DNA from: Adiantum capillus-veneris
Taxonomy: Eukaryota > Streptophyta > Polypodiopsida > Polypodiales > Pteridaceae
DNA: 64,000 nt
Direction of reading: 5' to 3'
NCBI GenBank assembly: GCA_014529385.2
Contig: CM043971.1
Span: 97,680,485-97,744,484, forward strand
Position 1 is the stretch's first letter; every line of letters begins with the position of its first letter. The translations under genes were made by a program, and so were the position numbers. Shown here one piece after another: positions 33,428-45,847 of this stretch. The notes beneath the pieces were generated by a model, which saw only the letters and a program-made list of their open reading frames with translations, had not been told where the DNA came from and did no database searches.

Positions 33428-35287
33428 TACCCGAAGGTTCCTAGACTTCTAGACTTGGTTCAGGTAGCTGAATCTAGTAATTTGGGTGTACACCAAATTT
33501 GCCTGGCTTTGGAATCCACGCCTTCCCAAGATTAGGTCATTAGTAAAAAAATGATCATCCAAGTCCTCCGTACCCACTTGCAAACCTTAGCAACGAGGCC
33601 CCTGTGAAGTAGGAAACTTGTTGAACAAATGAAGAGGCTCTTCAGAGCCTGGCCTATAGCCAGAGCAAGTGTCAGAATCGATCCCTCTAGCACTACCTTA
33701 ATCTCCCAGTAGTAGGGAAGGCTCGCCAAAGCACCTTCAAGATGAATACCTTCATGTATTTAGGCCATTAAATCTCCCTAATGACATTGACACTCTTTTG
33801 CCAGTACTCTTCTGAAGATTTAGGTGAGTTGGAAAACCAATCCGCTTTGTATACCAGCACATTATAGGTACTCTGTGTCTTGGGAAGTGAGAGCACTCTG
33901 TATTTCGGCCAATGGCAGGCTCTCCAATCTATTTCTGATCCACAGACAGGTGGATGTGAGGATGACAACACTTCCAAGAGTGTACTGATCAGAAGCCTTT
34001 CATATATACCCAAATTATGCTACAATACTACAAGCTCCACATCCTTCTAGCAAAAGCTTATGTCATCCCAAAGATGAAAAAGTTTACAAATTCCTTTGTT
34101 ACTAGACGTGCAACTTCCTTCCAAAAAGAGTCCAAGAAACCCCTTTCAAGTTTAGGCAAGCTAAGGTCAAGCTTGGGCAAGGTTCCCACAAACACCTTAA
34201 GCACCTTAGTTAGCAAACATGACAAGCATCTCATGCTTGGGTAGGATTCCCACCTCAAGGTCAGCCTTAGCTTGCCTAAGGTCAAAGGTCAAAGGATTTT
34301 TTAACACTAACTTTTGGAGGTCTTAATGAAGCTAACCCTGAGGTCTTTAAGCTCCATTAGGTAGAATTTCTCTTTAACAGACCATCTCTCATTTGGAGCC
34401 CTTTAACCTTGGCCCCATGTTGAGACAGATCCATAAGCACATGTCTATATTCTAACCCTTGTTTACATTTATTTTTCCACATTAAGTGATTAGTTTAATA
34501 TGAGAAAATCATTTGGATTGGTTAGATATTACATTTTATGACATACTCGAAGGTTCCTAGACTTCTAGACCTAGTTCATGTAGCTGAATCTAGTAATTTG
34601 GGTGCATATCAAATTTGACCGGCTTTGGAATCCACGCCTTCATAAGATTAGGTCATTAGTAAAAAAATTGATCATCCAAGTCCTCCGTACCCACTTGCAA
34701 ACCTTAGTGACAAGGCCCGTATGAAGTAGGAAACTTGTTGAACAAATAAAGAGGCTCTTCAGAGCCTGGCCTACAGCCAGAGCAAGTGTCAGAGACGATC
34801 CCTCTAGCACATACCTTAATCCCCCAATAGTAGGAAAGGCTCCCCAAAGCACCTTCCATATGAATACTTTCATGTATTTAGGCCATTTAATCTCCCAAAT
34901 GACAATAACACTCTTTTGCCAGTGCTCTTCTGACTAGTTTTTCTTCCAGATTTAGGTGAGTGGGAAAAACCAATCCGCTTTGTATACGAGCACATTATAG
35001 GTACTTTGTGCCGTGGGAAGTGAGAACACTTTGTATTTCGGCCAATGGCAGGCTCTCCAATCTATTTCTGATCCACATAATACAGGTGGAGGTGAGGATG
35101 ACAACACTTCCAAGAATGTACTGATCAGAAGCCTTTCATATATACCCAAATTATGCTGCAACACTACGGGCTCCACATCCTTCTAGCAAAAGCTTCTGTC
35201 ATCCCAAAGATGAAAGAGTTTACATATTCCTTTGTCACTAGACGTGCAACTTCCTTCCAAAAAGGGTCCAATGAACCCCTTTCAAGT
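33066..35287. repeat. 1.1-kb tandem duplication across an LTR/LINE junction
   Basis: Unit 1 (33,066-34,161) and unit 2 (34,162 to about 35,287) both start AAGGTCAAGCTTGGG in F-LTR sequence. Both pass the LTR end TATGACATA and continue through the same LINE 3' region (CTTCTAGACTT or CTTCTAGACCT, GCCAATGGCAGGCTC) to CCCCTTTCAAGTTT. They differ at several percent of positions and by small indels. Confidence 0.9.
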
Positions 35288-36870
35288 TTGGAGAGCCAGG
35301 GGGACCAATTGAGAAGGGAATTCCTGAAGTATCTGAAATTGTCCCCCCATTCTAGGCTTGAAGCAAATTTGTTACACTTTTAGGCTAGTTCCCCTGTGTA
35401 GCCGCCAAGCTTCAGTTATATCCAGAAAGGCGCCAATGTCTAGACCTGCATTGTGGCCTCCTTCCATGTGCCCCTTTCGAGGCAAGTTTTGCTTTGTTTA
35501 TCATATCCCAAGCCATGATAGCCCATTCCTATTTTTGGTCTATCAAAGAGACAACAAGTTTGGCACATGAGGCTTCTGCATGCACCATGGGGTCAATAAT
35601 CCCAATTCCGCCTTGATTCTTTGGTCTTGCTACCCATTCCCATCTCCCCCATTGGCAAGGGGTTGTGGATTTAGTATTTCTTTTCCACAGGAACCGTTTG
35701 CTAGGCTTTTTTTTTTCCAATTGGATTTTCACAGTTTTAGGAGCGGCGATACAAATGAAATGTAAGGGATCATGAAGAATTTATCACCGGGACTCTACTA
35801 TGGAAGGGGAGGAGCACAAAATTTCATCTTCTCATTTTAATGTTTATTTTGGTCAGGAACCAGTAAAATCTCTGCTAATCCCTTATGCCCACCTCAAGTG
35901 GAGCGCCTAGGTGCCTGAACATAGTGCCTTTGCCTATATCTTCTCCTGACCATCCCACGGGGTTGAAAGGGTAGCTTTCTGAGAGAGAGATCAATCTTGT
36001 TTTCTCAATACTGCACATTGGGTATGAAACAGAAGCAAAAAGTTGAACAATCTCGAGGGCTCTTCTTAGCATTTTTGACTTGGATCTAAGAAAGAGCAAA
36101 GAGTCATCTACAAATAGCTTTGCAAGCAATTGTTTTCCTCCAGGAAGTGAAAGACCTTGAATTTTTCCTTTCATCGCATTGTCCTTGAGTGAGGTCACTA
36201 GAGGTTGAGAGCCAATTGCAAAAAACAATGGGGCAACCTTGCTTGATCGAACGCTTGATCTCAAACACTCCCACTATCCTGTTGTTGAAGAGAAGCTTAA
36301 AGTAACTTCCTTCCCCAAGCGTATGAACTATCACACACATTTTGGGTCCAGGCATGACAGCCTCAATGTAAGACCACGAGATTCTATCGTAAGCCTTATC
36401 TAGGTCAAGTTGGAGGAGAATACATTCTTGCTTGGTGAAAGAAGCCTACTCAATACCAACTATGGAAGCCAAGATGTTGTCATATATTGACCGTCCTTTG
36501 ATGAATCCATGTTGATGAGGGGCGACGATTGTGTTCAAGGTTGGAGCCAGTCTAAAAGCAATCACCTTAGCAATGATCTTGTATGCAACTCTTATCACAG
36601 AGATAGGCCGCCAACGCTTTAGCAATGAGAAACAAACCAACTGGGGAATAGGTTTGATTAACCCTCTTTTAAGGCTGGCATTCAATTGCCCCTCCAGTAG
36701 AGCCTTGTTTGCTAGCTATGTTATCGGGATTTTAAGATCCTTCCATAAATCTTTGAAGAATTCGGTAGTTAATCCATCCCACCCAATGGACTTTTCCTTC
36801 CCCATTGTCTGCAAGGTAATCCAACATTCATCAAAGAGATTCACCTCTCCAATGCTTTTGCTTTAGTAAG
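33428..36870 (-). pseudogene. LINE-1: ORF2 of a plant LINE, 5'-truncated and duplicated at its 3' end
   Basis: Minus-strand reverse transcriptase of the non-LTR type. RWRPISVIRVAYKIIAKVIA and APHQHGFIKGRS lie in 36,446-36,685, KRSIKQGCP in 36,104-36,355, and the catalytic box KLFVDDSLLFLR in 35,875-36,264. WVARPKNQGGIGI lies in 35,529-35,732. The C-terminal zinc-finger region (KVFIWKVLWGAFPT near 34,870) occurs twice because of the tandem duplication. Several frame changes and stops are present. No endonuclease domain is seen upstream. Confidence 0.88.
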
Positions 36871-38036
36871 CTATATATCACATTTGATTGTATCAAGTAG
36901 AAGAGCTTTGGATAGGGCTCCACTTTCCTTCTAAGATCATGTGCTCTTGCTAACATCCATGTATACATTTGTCTATTCCAAAGTGAATATTCCAAAGTGA
37001 ATATTCCAAAGTGAAGAGCAGAATTTTTTTTAAAAAAATAATAACAACCTTGTAAGCATAGAAAGTATATCTTTTCTTCGGAAGAGACTTATTTTGGCTT
37101 TTTAAAACAAGCCTTAGAGGAGAAGAGAGCTCGACATACATTTGATATTTTATTATTATTTATATCGATTGAATCTGGCTTTTGACGTGAAGCATTGAAA
37201 TCTTTTTGTGTTTTCGGTTTGCAAAAAGGCCTTCATTTCATAGCTTTACATAATTTGACTTTGTGAACCTTCAGCTTGTTGGCTTTCTAAAACAAGCCTT
37301 AGAGACTAAGAAAATCAGGGGATACATATGATATTTTATTATTGGTGCCTTGATGAACTTGGTGAAAATTCACTATAGCCTACATAAAGCTATTGAGACG
37401 AATTTCACAAAAAGAGGTTTCGTTGAGAGAGAGAGAGAGAGAGAGAGAGAAATAGAAAGTGACACTAGTATTTTAAAACATGTAGTATCGAAATAAAATG
37501 TTATATTTTAGAAAAAAATGTAACAATGAACTATTTAGATTACACTATATTTCAAAAGCATAAAAAAAAATATTTGACATAATCCTCAATGATCTTCTTT
37601 AGGGAGAGCAGTGCACAAATGTCAACACCCGTACCTCATCAAGACCTAAAAATAAAAAATAAAAAATTTATTATCATTTAGTTTCGCGTGGCTTTAATTT
37701 ACAAGCTTTATCCAACAATTGATGCACCCAAAAGCCAACCTTTTACTAAGGACTCCTTATACAGTCCAAAAAAGGACTTAGGATCCCACGCACAAAGGAT
37801 ACTTTTGAAGTGACTAAATTTTATTTGATATTTTAGTTTGTACGCAGATCCTTTCATTTAAGAGATTCACGTGGTCCATTTCATTAAATTGTTTCTTTAT
37901 TCGATAAATGAGTGCTTTCATTTAAGACCCTTTTATATGTCCTTTCATTTATTTTGCTTCATTTTATTGCTTTAGAATGGCTTATAGAGTAAGAGAGTCA
38001 GGCATACACTTGTCATTTTATTTCTTTTTTGTTGCA

Positions 38037-38205
38037 AAACTCACAATTGTGAGTGGATAGTATTAAGAACATCAGAAATATACACCAACCTCGAGTTCAG
38101 ACCGAGCCTTAAGGGTCAAAGGATTACAAGTTTTCTGCTCGATAGAGAAACCACAACTACTCCTACGCTTTACTTATTACAAAATGTCATCATGACAAAG
38201 TGTGT
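38037..38205 (-). repeat. LINE/SINE-like 3' tail, inverted copy
   Basis: The reverse complement matches 39,150-39,318, including GGAGTAGTTGTGGTTTCTC and the palindrome near the end. The A-rich end is to the left, so this copy is on the minus strand. Confidence 0.8.
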
Positions 38206-39149
38206 TGTAAGTGCGATACACTTTCCATTTTATTATTGGCTTTGTAAAACAAGAATTAATGAAGAATAGAGCTTGGCATACCTTTGTCATTGATATTGTA
38301 ACTTGTAGACGACTTCTTTCATTTAAGAGCCTCACATGGGTTTCTTTAACTGATAAATGAGTGCGTTCATTTAAGAGCGTTTTATGTGTCCTTTCATTTC
38401 TTTTGCTTTCTCATAGCATTGATGTACTTTTGGAGAGTAATTGAAATTACCCAAAACATACTATAGTTCTATAAAAAATTCTATTGGTGATTGTTGAATT
38501 TTTCTTTGGAATTTGAAAAAATTGAAAGCATTACATCAGTCTTCAATGTGTAAAAGTTACGATACAATCATACCAATATGTAAAAGTTCTATATGTAAGT
38601 TTTGAGGGAGGTATTTGTTTGTCAATGATGTGGTCGGGTGCGACTTGGCTACATGTTGTGAAAGTGTGGCAGTCTGTGGTTGTATGGTGGCTTTTTTGTT
38701 TGTTTTTGTGCGATGGTGGGTGTATCTAGCTCCTTCTTCGTCGGTTCGATGTTGGTGGAGGTTTGGACTCGTCCTATATTGGCGATGGTTTGTTTTTCTA
38801 CGCTTCTTTGACTTTTGACTAGATCCAATATCGGTAGGTATGTGTCATTTCTTTGTTATGTGTGGATTTTGAGGCGGGTGGCTCTTGAAATAGCCGATGT
38901 AATGGTGAGGGTCTTTGCTTGGTCTATGAAATTTTGGTGCTAGGTTTGTTTTTGATGGGTATTTGGGTGCCCTCAGCCGTGCCTTTTTTTTGTTTATGGT
39001 TAATATAATCTATCAACTCATATTTGTGAGTACCGGGAAGAAAAAAAAATTATATATATTGATGTATTCTCACCTCACACCTTTTTCTTTCTCTAGGATT
39101 GTAGAATATCAATTAATAAAGTATTAAAGTATTGGTGTAATAAGCTGCA

Positions 39150-39330
39150 TACAAATGCTTCATGATGACATCTTGTAATAAGTAAAGCCTAGGAGTAGTT
39201 GTGGTTTCTCTGTCAAGCAGAAAACTTGTAATCCTTTGACCCTCAAGGCTCGGTCTTAGCTCGAGGTTGGTGTATATTTCTGATGTTCTTAATACTATCC
39301 ACTCACAATTGTGAATTTTGAAAAAAAAAA
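39150..39330 (+). repeat. LINE/SINE-like 3' tail, forward copy
   Basis: Ends with ACTCACAATTGTGAAT and a run of A, as expected of a retroposed 3' end. Partner of 38,037-38,205. Confidence 0.8.
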
Positions 39331-40744
39331 AGTTGCATATAAATGCTTCAAGGTTTACATGCTTTATAATGGTCAATGCTATTGGACTACATAAGTCCTT
39401 AGTAAATCGTTGCATTTTGGGTGCAATTGTAGACCATTTGGGGTGGATAAAGCTTGTTGACTAGTGCCACGTGACAAGCTAACAATTATTTTTTTACTAT
39501 TTTTGTTGATCTTTGTGAGAGGGTGATGAAATTTGTTTACCTCCTTCTTTAAAGAGGGGCATTTGATATTGGGTCACACACAATCTTTTTCACTTTATTT
39601 TCGCTCAATTTCTTACAATGCTTCCAAATCTTTTTCGGTCATTAATTTTTATTCTTTTGAGATATATTGTAATTTAAACAATTCATTGTTACACTTGTTT
39701 TCAAAAAATATAATACTTATTGTGACAACAAATATTTTAAAATGTTAGTGGCGATTTCTCATTTTCACTCTCACAAAGACGCCTCTTATTATTAAATTCC
39801 TCTCTATAGCTTATGCATGCTACACTATAATAAACTTTCACCTTGTTATTCCTAAAATAGAATATAGTTGGTAATCCATAAGCTTATGGAATGATTATTT
39901 TAATTTTATGAATACAAAGCCAATTGAATGAGAATATATTAAATCTAATGTGGGTATCAAAATACTATGGACTTAAATTTGTCATTCATTCAAACACACT
40001 CTCAAAAATTTGTTTTTTCAAGAAAAATTTGATTGTGTATTCATCAAGTTTTTCATCATATTTTTTATGAATACATTTAGTCTATAAATTGACGTGGTGA
40101 AATATAGAATTTAGAGAAATAAAGTGCATATTGTAAATTTTTTTCTCTTCTTTTTAAACCCTTCTTCAATATTTTACTTGAAGGCTAGTTTCAACTTCAT
40201 ATTTTCCAAATGGCATTATGAGTCTATCTTTTTTGGTAATGACAAACAACTACAAGTTTTAAAGGCAAATTAGAGACCTTGAAAAATATCAATTAAACAA
40301 GATAGATTTAGTATATTCTTCTTATGTTTTTCAGATAGCCAATGTAATTATGGTCTCTTGATGATGTGATGGTTTGGTACGAGCATGGCAAGATCTTGTA
40401 ATTTTTTGGGATGATCAATATAATTCACTCACAATTGTGAGTTTTGTCAAAAAAGAAGAAGATATAATTAGTATAAGTACAATAAGAAACTATAAAAACT
40501 TCTCTTTCTTCAATAATAAACTCTAAATTCTTCTAATCTAAAGAGAAGTTCCTACAATAGAGTACATTTCCACCACTAATGATGGCAAAGATCATAAAGC
40601 AATTGTCAAAATTGTTTTTCTTTATAGGTCATCTTTTGTTCGCTAAGTAGGCCTAGTGGTTTATTTGCTAATGTACAACAAGCCTCAAGCATAACATGTT
40701 CCTTGAGGAGCCAAAAGAGGCCACAGACCTAAACGTTTACACAA

Positions 40745-42250
40745 CTATGGTTCGAGGTGCGTTAGACTTGTAGCTAGGAGCCCATAGCTAGCACATTTTG
40801 AGTGCCTAAGGTCGTGGAGTGTTTGCTTCCACTCATCAAAATCCTTGTTTTTCCCAACAGAGAAAATACATTCCTTGACTTCCTTCATGATACCTTCAAA
40901 CTTGGCCATCACACGGTTTCTTTCCAAAACTCAAAGTTTTCTTGCCTTCCACATTTGCTTGAGATAGCAGAAGCGGACCATCTAAGTGCAAACCAAAGTA
41001 GCTTGATTTTTGTCACCTTTCCTCCTAGAATTATGTCATTCTTGAAGAAGCAGACCTTCCAAGTCTTCTGCACCCATCGGTTGACAGTCTCTGAAAAGAT
41101 AAAGAGGGTCTTCGATAGCCGCTTTGCATTCCATGCAAATACCTATGCCTATCCCTCTAGCTTTTATCTTTCAATTCAGTAGGTATTGTCCCCCAAAGTA
41201 CCTTCCAAAGGAAAATTTTTATTATGTTAGACCTTGGAGGATCCCAAATGTTTTCAACAATGTCCACCCACTTAGACTTTGGCCACTCTAGTGTCTTAGC
41301 ATAGAGAACCAGTCCGCCACTCTGTAGGTAATCTTGTGGTAAGTTTCCCTTATTTGTGGCAGAGCGAGATTCCTATCAATGGGCCAATGCCAAACATTCC
41401 ATTAAAATTTAGCCTCACAAATACGTGCTAAAAAGAGCGCAAAGACTATCAACCACTCTGATGATGAGAAGGCCTTTGTGTCTGATGAGGTTGTACAGAG
41501 TAGTCAGCTGATATGCTTCCTTCCAGCTCAGACTGCTTTGGTCCCAAAATTGAGCTAATGAGTTAACCCTTTGTTATCGAATCTTTTGGCTACTTCTCTC
41601 AAGAAGGGCTAAAGAGATCTTTGATATTTGATAGCCGCGGGGACCAATGGGTAATAGAGTTCTTGAAGTATCTGGTTGACTCCTCCATTCTAGTGCTTCT
41701 GATGCTTTGGCACATTTGCGTACTAGTTCGCCTATGTTGCCACCAAGTTTCACACTAGCCCAATGAAGAGCAAGTAACTTGTCGTGAACCCGTACACCTT
41801 TCCATGGCCCCCCTTGGGAGTAAAGATTTGCTTTGTCTGTCATATCCCATGTAATAATAACACATGCTTTATCTTGGCTTGTAAGAGACACCATCAGCCT
41901 GGCACACTAGGCCTTCACATGCACCGCCTAGTTTAGGATCCCAATTCCCCCCCTGCTCCTTGGGTCTAGCAATCCACTCCCAACATGCCCACTGCCCCGA
42001 TATCACATCTTTGTAGTTGTTTTTCATACAAACTATTTCATAGGTTCCAAGAATTCTTTCCAATTTCTTTTTGTGAATTTTAGGATTGACAAAACGAAGG
42101 ATAGGTACGGGATTATGAATGAGTTGACTATCTTGACTCTGTCGTGGAAGGGGAGAAGCACATACTCCCACCTTCTGATCTTGTTCCTACTTTTTTCCAT
42201 GACCAATAGAGTTTTTTGCTTGTCCGAGACTCCTATCTTGTTTCCTATAC
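40745..42250 (-). pseudogene. LINE-2: C-terminal part of a plant LINE ORF2
   Basis: Minus-strand frames include WEWIARPKEQGGNWDP (41,869-42,171), related to WVARPKNQGGIGI in LINE-1. SLTSQDKACVIITWDMTDKA, PWKGVRVHDKLLALHWAS and the zinc-finger region follow at 41,574-41,894 and lower. The catalytic RT box lies outside the preserved part. Several frame changes are present. Confidence 0.8.
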
Positions 42251-44280
42251 TAATTGGACCTACCTTTTCATGTGGACATTGAAATATTTTTGTGCTTTTA
42301 CTTTGTGAAAAGGTCCTTTGATTTATAGCCTTACATAACTTGACTTCCTTTCTAGTTTATTGTTTCCTTTTGTGCATTACTATGTGACACCTTGTAATAA
42401 ACCACCTCTTCCATTATAGATATATATTTTGTTCTTATTTTATTGTGTTCAAGAATTTTTGGGCTTTTAAATTTAAGGTTGATATTTTTTTGGCAGGCAA
42501 TACCATGCCTTGAGGGAAATTAATGCATTAAAAAATGTTTGTATGTACTCCACTTTTGTTTACCTACCTTTCAAATAAACATCTAATAGTTTAGAGTCTA
42601 TTCAAGAAATAAAATCTAATAACGGTTAATATTATTACATCTGAACCCTTTCACAGTTATTTGGATCAATTTTTTTCTTAGTAGCTCATGGCTAACCATG
42701 AGTGCATACACAAGATCACCTTGCTAGTAATGGCATCGGAATCGATTTGTTTGTTATATTGCTCTTTATCCATGCCAACCCTCGTAATTTCCTACTCACA
42801 AGACCTACTTTCATGCAAGGTCATTGTAATCTTCTTTCGTGTTTAAAATCTCCATCAACATGGATCCCAAGATGACTTCAATGCATCGATAGATGATGTG
42901 GATAGTTATATGACTACCTACTTCATATACTTCAAGGTTTGGAGAAAAGATGAGTGCCCATTGAGCTTTCTTAAGGGGAACATCTTGTGATAATGAATTT
43001 TATGCTATGGAAACTTTGGTAGTGAATTTTGAGCTTGGAGATGTACCCCCTAATGCTCAAAGATGGTAACAAAGAGATATAACATGCCAATCTATACCCA
43101 AAGAAGTCGTAGTCCTATCAGAGGTGGAGGTCAAAGAGGAGACCGTGGCCTTGATCAAGAAGAGATGAATGAGAGAAATAAAGTGACTAAAGCAATCCTT
43201 AACATTGAAATCCTCTACTTACACCCAATTGTGATTATAATTTCTTTATCTTAATGGCGTAGCTAGTCTCTTGCAGTCTCTTGCAAGGGCTACAAGAGGA
43301 TGAAGCACTCTATCTACTTGAACTGCATGAGTGAAGGAGAGAAATTTGAAATAAAAATCGAGGATTCATCCTTGCAAAGGTTACTGGGGTCTTACAGTGC
43401 AAGGATGTTGGGGAGGGGGGGGACAATAAGATGTACAAAGTTCTCATTGCAAATCAACAGATCCCATAAATTGCTTAAATCAGACACACATTTATGCTCA
43501 TGAAACTATAGCTTGGATCATCCAACCTCCTGTGAAAAGTACCATGTCAAAGAGAACATGTTGTGATCTCAAAATTATATCGAATAAATGTTCTTGCTAA
43601 TCATGACGACTCCCATTACCCATTTTGTGAAGTGGCTAAGATCAATTTTATTTTGCAAACGTCTACAAAATTGAAAAACTTTTATATCAATCTATGTGTC
43701 AAACACAAGGTGGGCTTTGAGTCCCTGTATAAGCAATCAATAGGATTCAATCCAAACCACAGCTCCTCCTCATAAAGAGACAACCAATCAAGTCTGATAT
43801 TCCTTGCTTCCTTCCAAGCTCAAAAGCTAATAATGGAGCACAATCAGGATCACCATACGAAAACTCGCGCTCATCCGCATTCTGTCTAGCACGCATACAT
43901 GAAAAAATCAAGCAATACAACCGAGTTAAGTAGACAACAACTGCCCACAATATCCCACCGGATCTTGTACTTGTTAAGTTTCTGTTTTAATTTACTTCCA
44001 CTTTCCTTCTTTAAAAAAAACAGCTGCCCACAACCATTCGATCAACGAATACCATAACAATAGAACCGAAAAACATGACGATGAAATCAAAGGACATAAA
44101 GGACGAAAGGTTGTCTATGTGAATGTAAGAAAAATGAGCTTTTGCCCACTGGTTACAAGCCTTTTTATGGTGTAAAAAGCTTCTTGCAACAAAACCAAAT
44201 AAACATTTCAACACTCTCTGCAAACCTTGTATAATCGAGAACAAGCAAATTAATTGGTCAAAAAGTGACAAAACAGACGG
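42251..44280. other. Spacer downstream of the ARGOS-like gene
   Basis: AT-rich, no domain recognised. The first few hundred bases upstream of 44,280 on this map probably include the 3' untranslated region of the ARGOS-like gene, but I cannot place its end. Confidence 0.5.
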
Positions 44281-44490
44281 CTATAATTGCCCCTTTTTGC
44301 TTTTGACAAGAAAGGGGATCATGGCCAAAAGGAAAAGCAATATGGCAACAGGGACAAACAAGAAGGGGAGAGGGGGAGGGGGCAATGGGGGCAACACAAG
44401 AGGCAGCACAAGCAGCAGCACTGCCACCATCGCCACCATAGTCAACACACCCAAGCTCACCATCTTGATGTCATCACCACCTTCCATCAT
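44281..44490 (-). CDS. ARGOS/OSR-family organ size protein
   Basis: A 69-residue membrane protein with the signature of the organ-size-related (OSR) domain. A hydrophobic segment (about residues 11-33) leads into LPLVLPPLPPPP (residues 29-40), then a second hydrophobic segment (about 41-62) and a short basic end, KSKKGQL. Family members (ARGOS, ARL, OSR1/2) sit mainly in the endoplasmic reticulum, change organ size, and in Arabidopsis and maize reduce ethylene sensitivity. The start is the first of two adjacent ATGs; an in-frame TAG lies 21 bases upstream, so the frame cannot extend. It is shorter than most relatives because its N-terminus is brief. The frame is intact and single-exon, unlike everything else here. 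Antisense open frames over it are shadows. Confidence 0.85.
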   Translation of the reverse strand: MMEGGDDIKMVSLGVLTMVAMVAVLLLVLPLVLPPLPPPPLPFLFVPVAILLFLLAMIPFLVKSKKGQL

Positions 44491-44990
44491 TGCCGCTCTC
44501 CTCTCTGCCTATAACACATCTCCTCCACACCGATTACCTTCGAATTGTCTCCTTCACAAGAGCAAATTTACAAAAATGAAGCACCTTTGGAATACTGAAG
44601 AAATTAGTGTGGGATCTTTCCCAATAGCAGACAAGACAATCACCTTCCGTCCACTATCCGTCGAAATCTTCGACTGCAAAATCAGTGTCTTGAGACCCCA
44701 GTTACATGAGTTGCACCCAAATATTCCAAAAATGCAGAGATATAGAGGCTTCCAAGCCAAAGCAACAATTCTTCCTCACAGAACCCCAAGTACCAAATGC
44801 GGCACTCTTGTGGCTTATCTCAATGCTTGTTTCAATGCATCTGTCACACCTGCGTTGACATGAACAGCAAGCAGTATTGTCGAGGGTTATGCCAGTCGCA
44901 TTACGACGAAATTCCAAGCAGCATTTGTTGAAGATTCATTTCCCATTTACATCCAATCTTTAACACATTTGCAGAAGCTGCATTCGGGCG

Positions 44991-45135
44991 ATGCAGACGT
45001 TGACAGAGAAATGGTGGGCGCTCAGATTGAACCCTCCTCTCACGCGGGCGCACACATACACATATTACTCTCTCTCTCTCATGCAGACGTCGACAGAGAA
45101 ATGGTGGGTGCTCAGATTGAACCCTCCTCTCACGC

Positions 45136-45136
<1 letters not shown>
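44991..45136. repeat. 56-bp direct repeat separated by 34 bp
   Basis: ATGCAGACGT...CTCTCACGCG occurs at 44,991-45,046 and 45,081-45,136 with two differences. It lies about 0.5 kb upstream of the ARGOS-like start codon on the coding side and borders a CT tract. Confidence 0.95.
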
Positions 45137-45177
<41 letters not shown>

Positions 45178-45721
45178 GCATCCGGGTCTCTAGCCGCAAG
45201 CTCGCAGCTGATAACCTCAACAGAATGCCACTGGCTTCGTAAAATCAAATCTTGGGCTAGTGGGGGCAACTTCCAACTCGGTGTGCCTATGTGCGTTTGG
45301 CCAACTTGGGCAATCGGACCACTCCACTACAATGCCTACTACACGATGCAATGGAACCCAAGTTGAGGTGGGCGGACTCTTTTAAAGTCTAAGAGCAATG
45401 ACTCATCCAAGGCGAAAAGTGAATCAAGGTGCAAAAACAGGGCATCCACATGTTGCAGGCAGGTTTTTATTTGAAAAAATTCCAGCTCCAGCTCCATCTA
45501 TATCTATATGTATTCTATTACGACAGAGGGAGTGCCCTTTACACGTGCCGAAATTTGCAAGATGAAGGCTAAAGTCCAAAAATGAGAGAGGCTCCTGTGC
45601 ACACGATAAAGAGGGAGAGAGAGAGGCCGCCAAAGGTGGCTGGCAGTACTAGTATATTGAAAGGTAAGGAGAGTTGCCCTATAGATAGTACTTTCTATTT
45701 GAAAATATTATCTATTTTAGA

Positions 45722-45722
45722 G

Positions 45723-45788
<66 letters not shown>
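45722..45788. repeat. (CT)n microsatellite upstream of the ARGOS-like gene
   Basis: About 67 bp with one TTT interruption near its centre. Confidence 0.97.
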
Positions 45789-45791
<3 letters not shown>

Positions 45792-45847
45792 GTGAGAAAT
45801 GTGATTCTCAATTTCGATGGCTTGCCATGAGGAATAGAATGAATTGG

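Larger units (their letters stand above)
36871..40744. other. AT-rich spacer with LINE/SINE-like tails
   Basis: No gene recognised. It contains a GA tract (37,424-37,450). A 38,580-39,050 segment looks like a LINE 3' region, with GT-rich sequence and an A run. Four copies of a tail with a short palindrome occur at 38,039, 39,016, 39,301 and 40,427. Confidence 0.6.

Noticed and set aside
40802-41182. Plus-strand 126-codon frame in LINE-2
   Set aside because: Antisense to LINE sequence; no motif and no codon evidence.
44297-44863. 188-codon plus-strand open frame overlapping the ARGOS-like gene
   Set aside because: It is the antisense shadow of the Leu/Pro-rich coding region; its Gly/Ser/Thr repeats are the complement of the hydrophobic segments and it has no domain.
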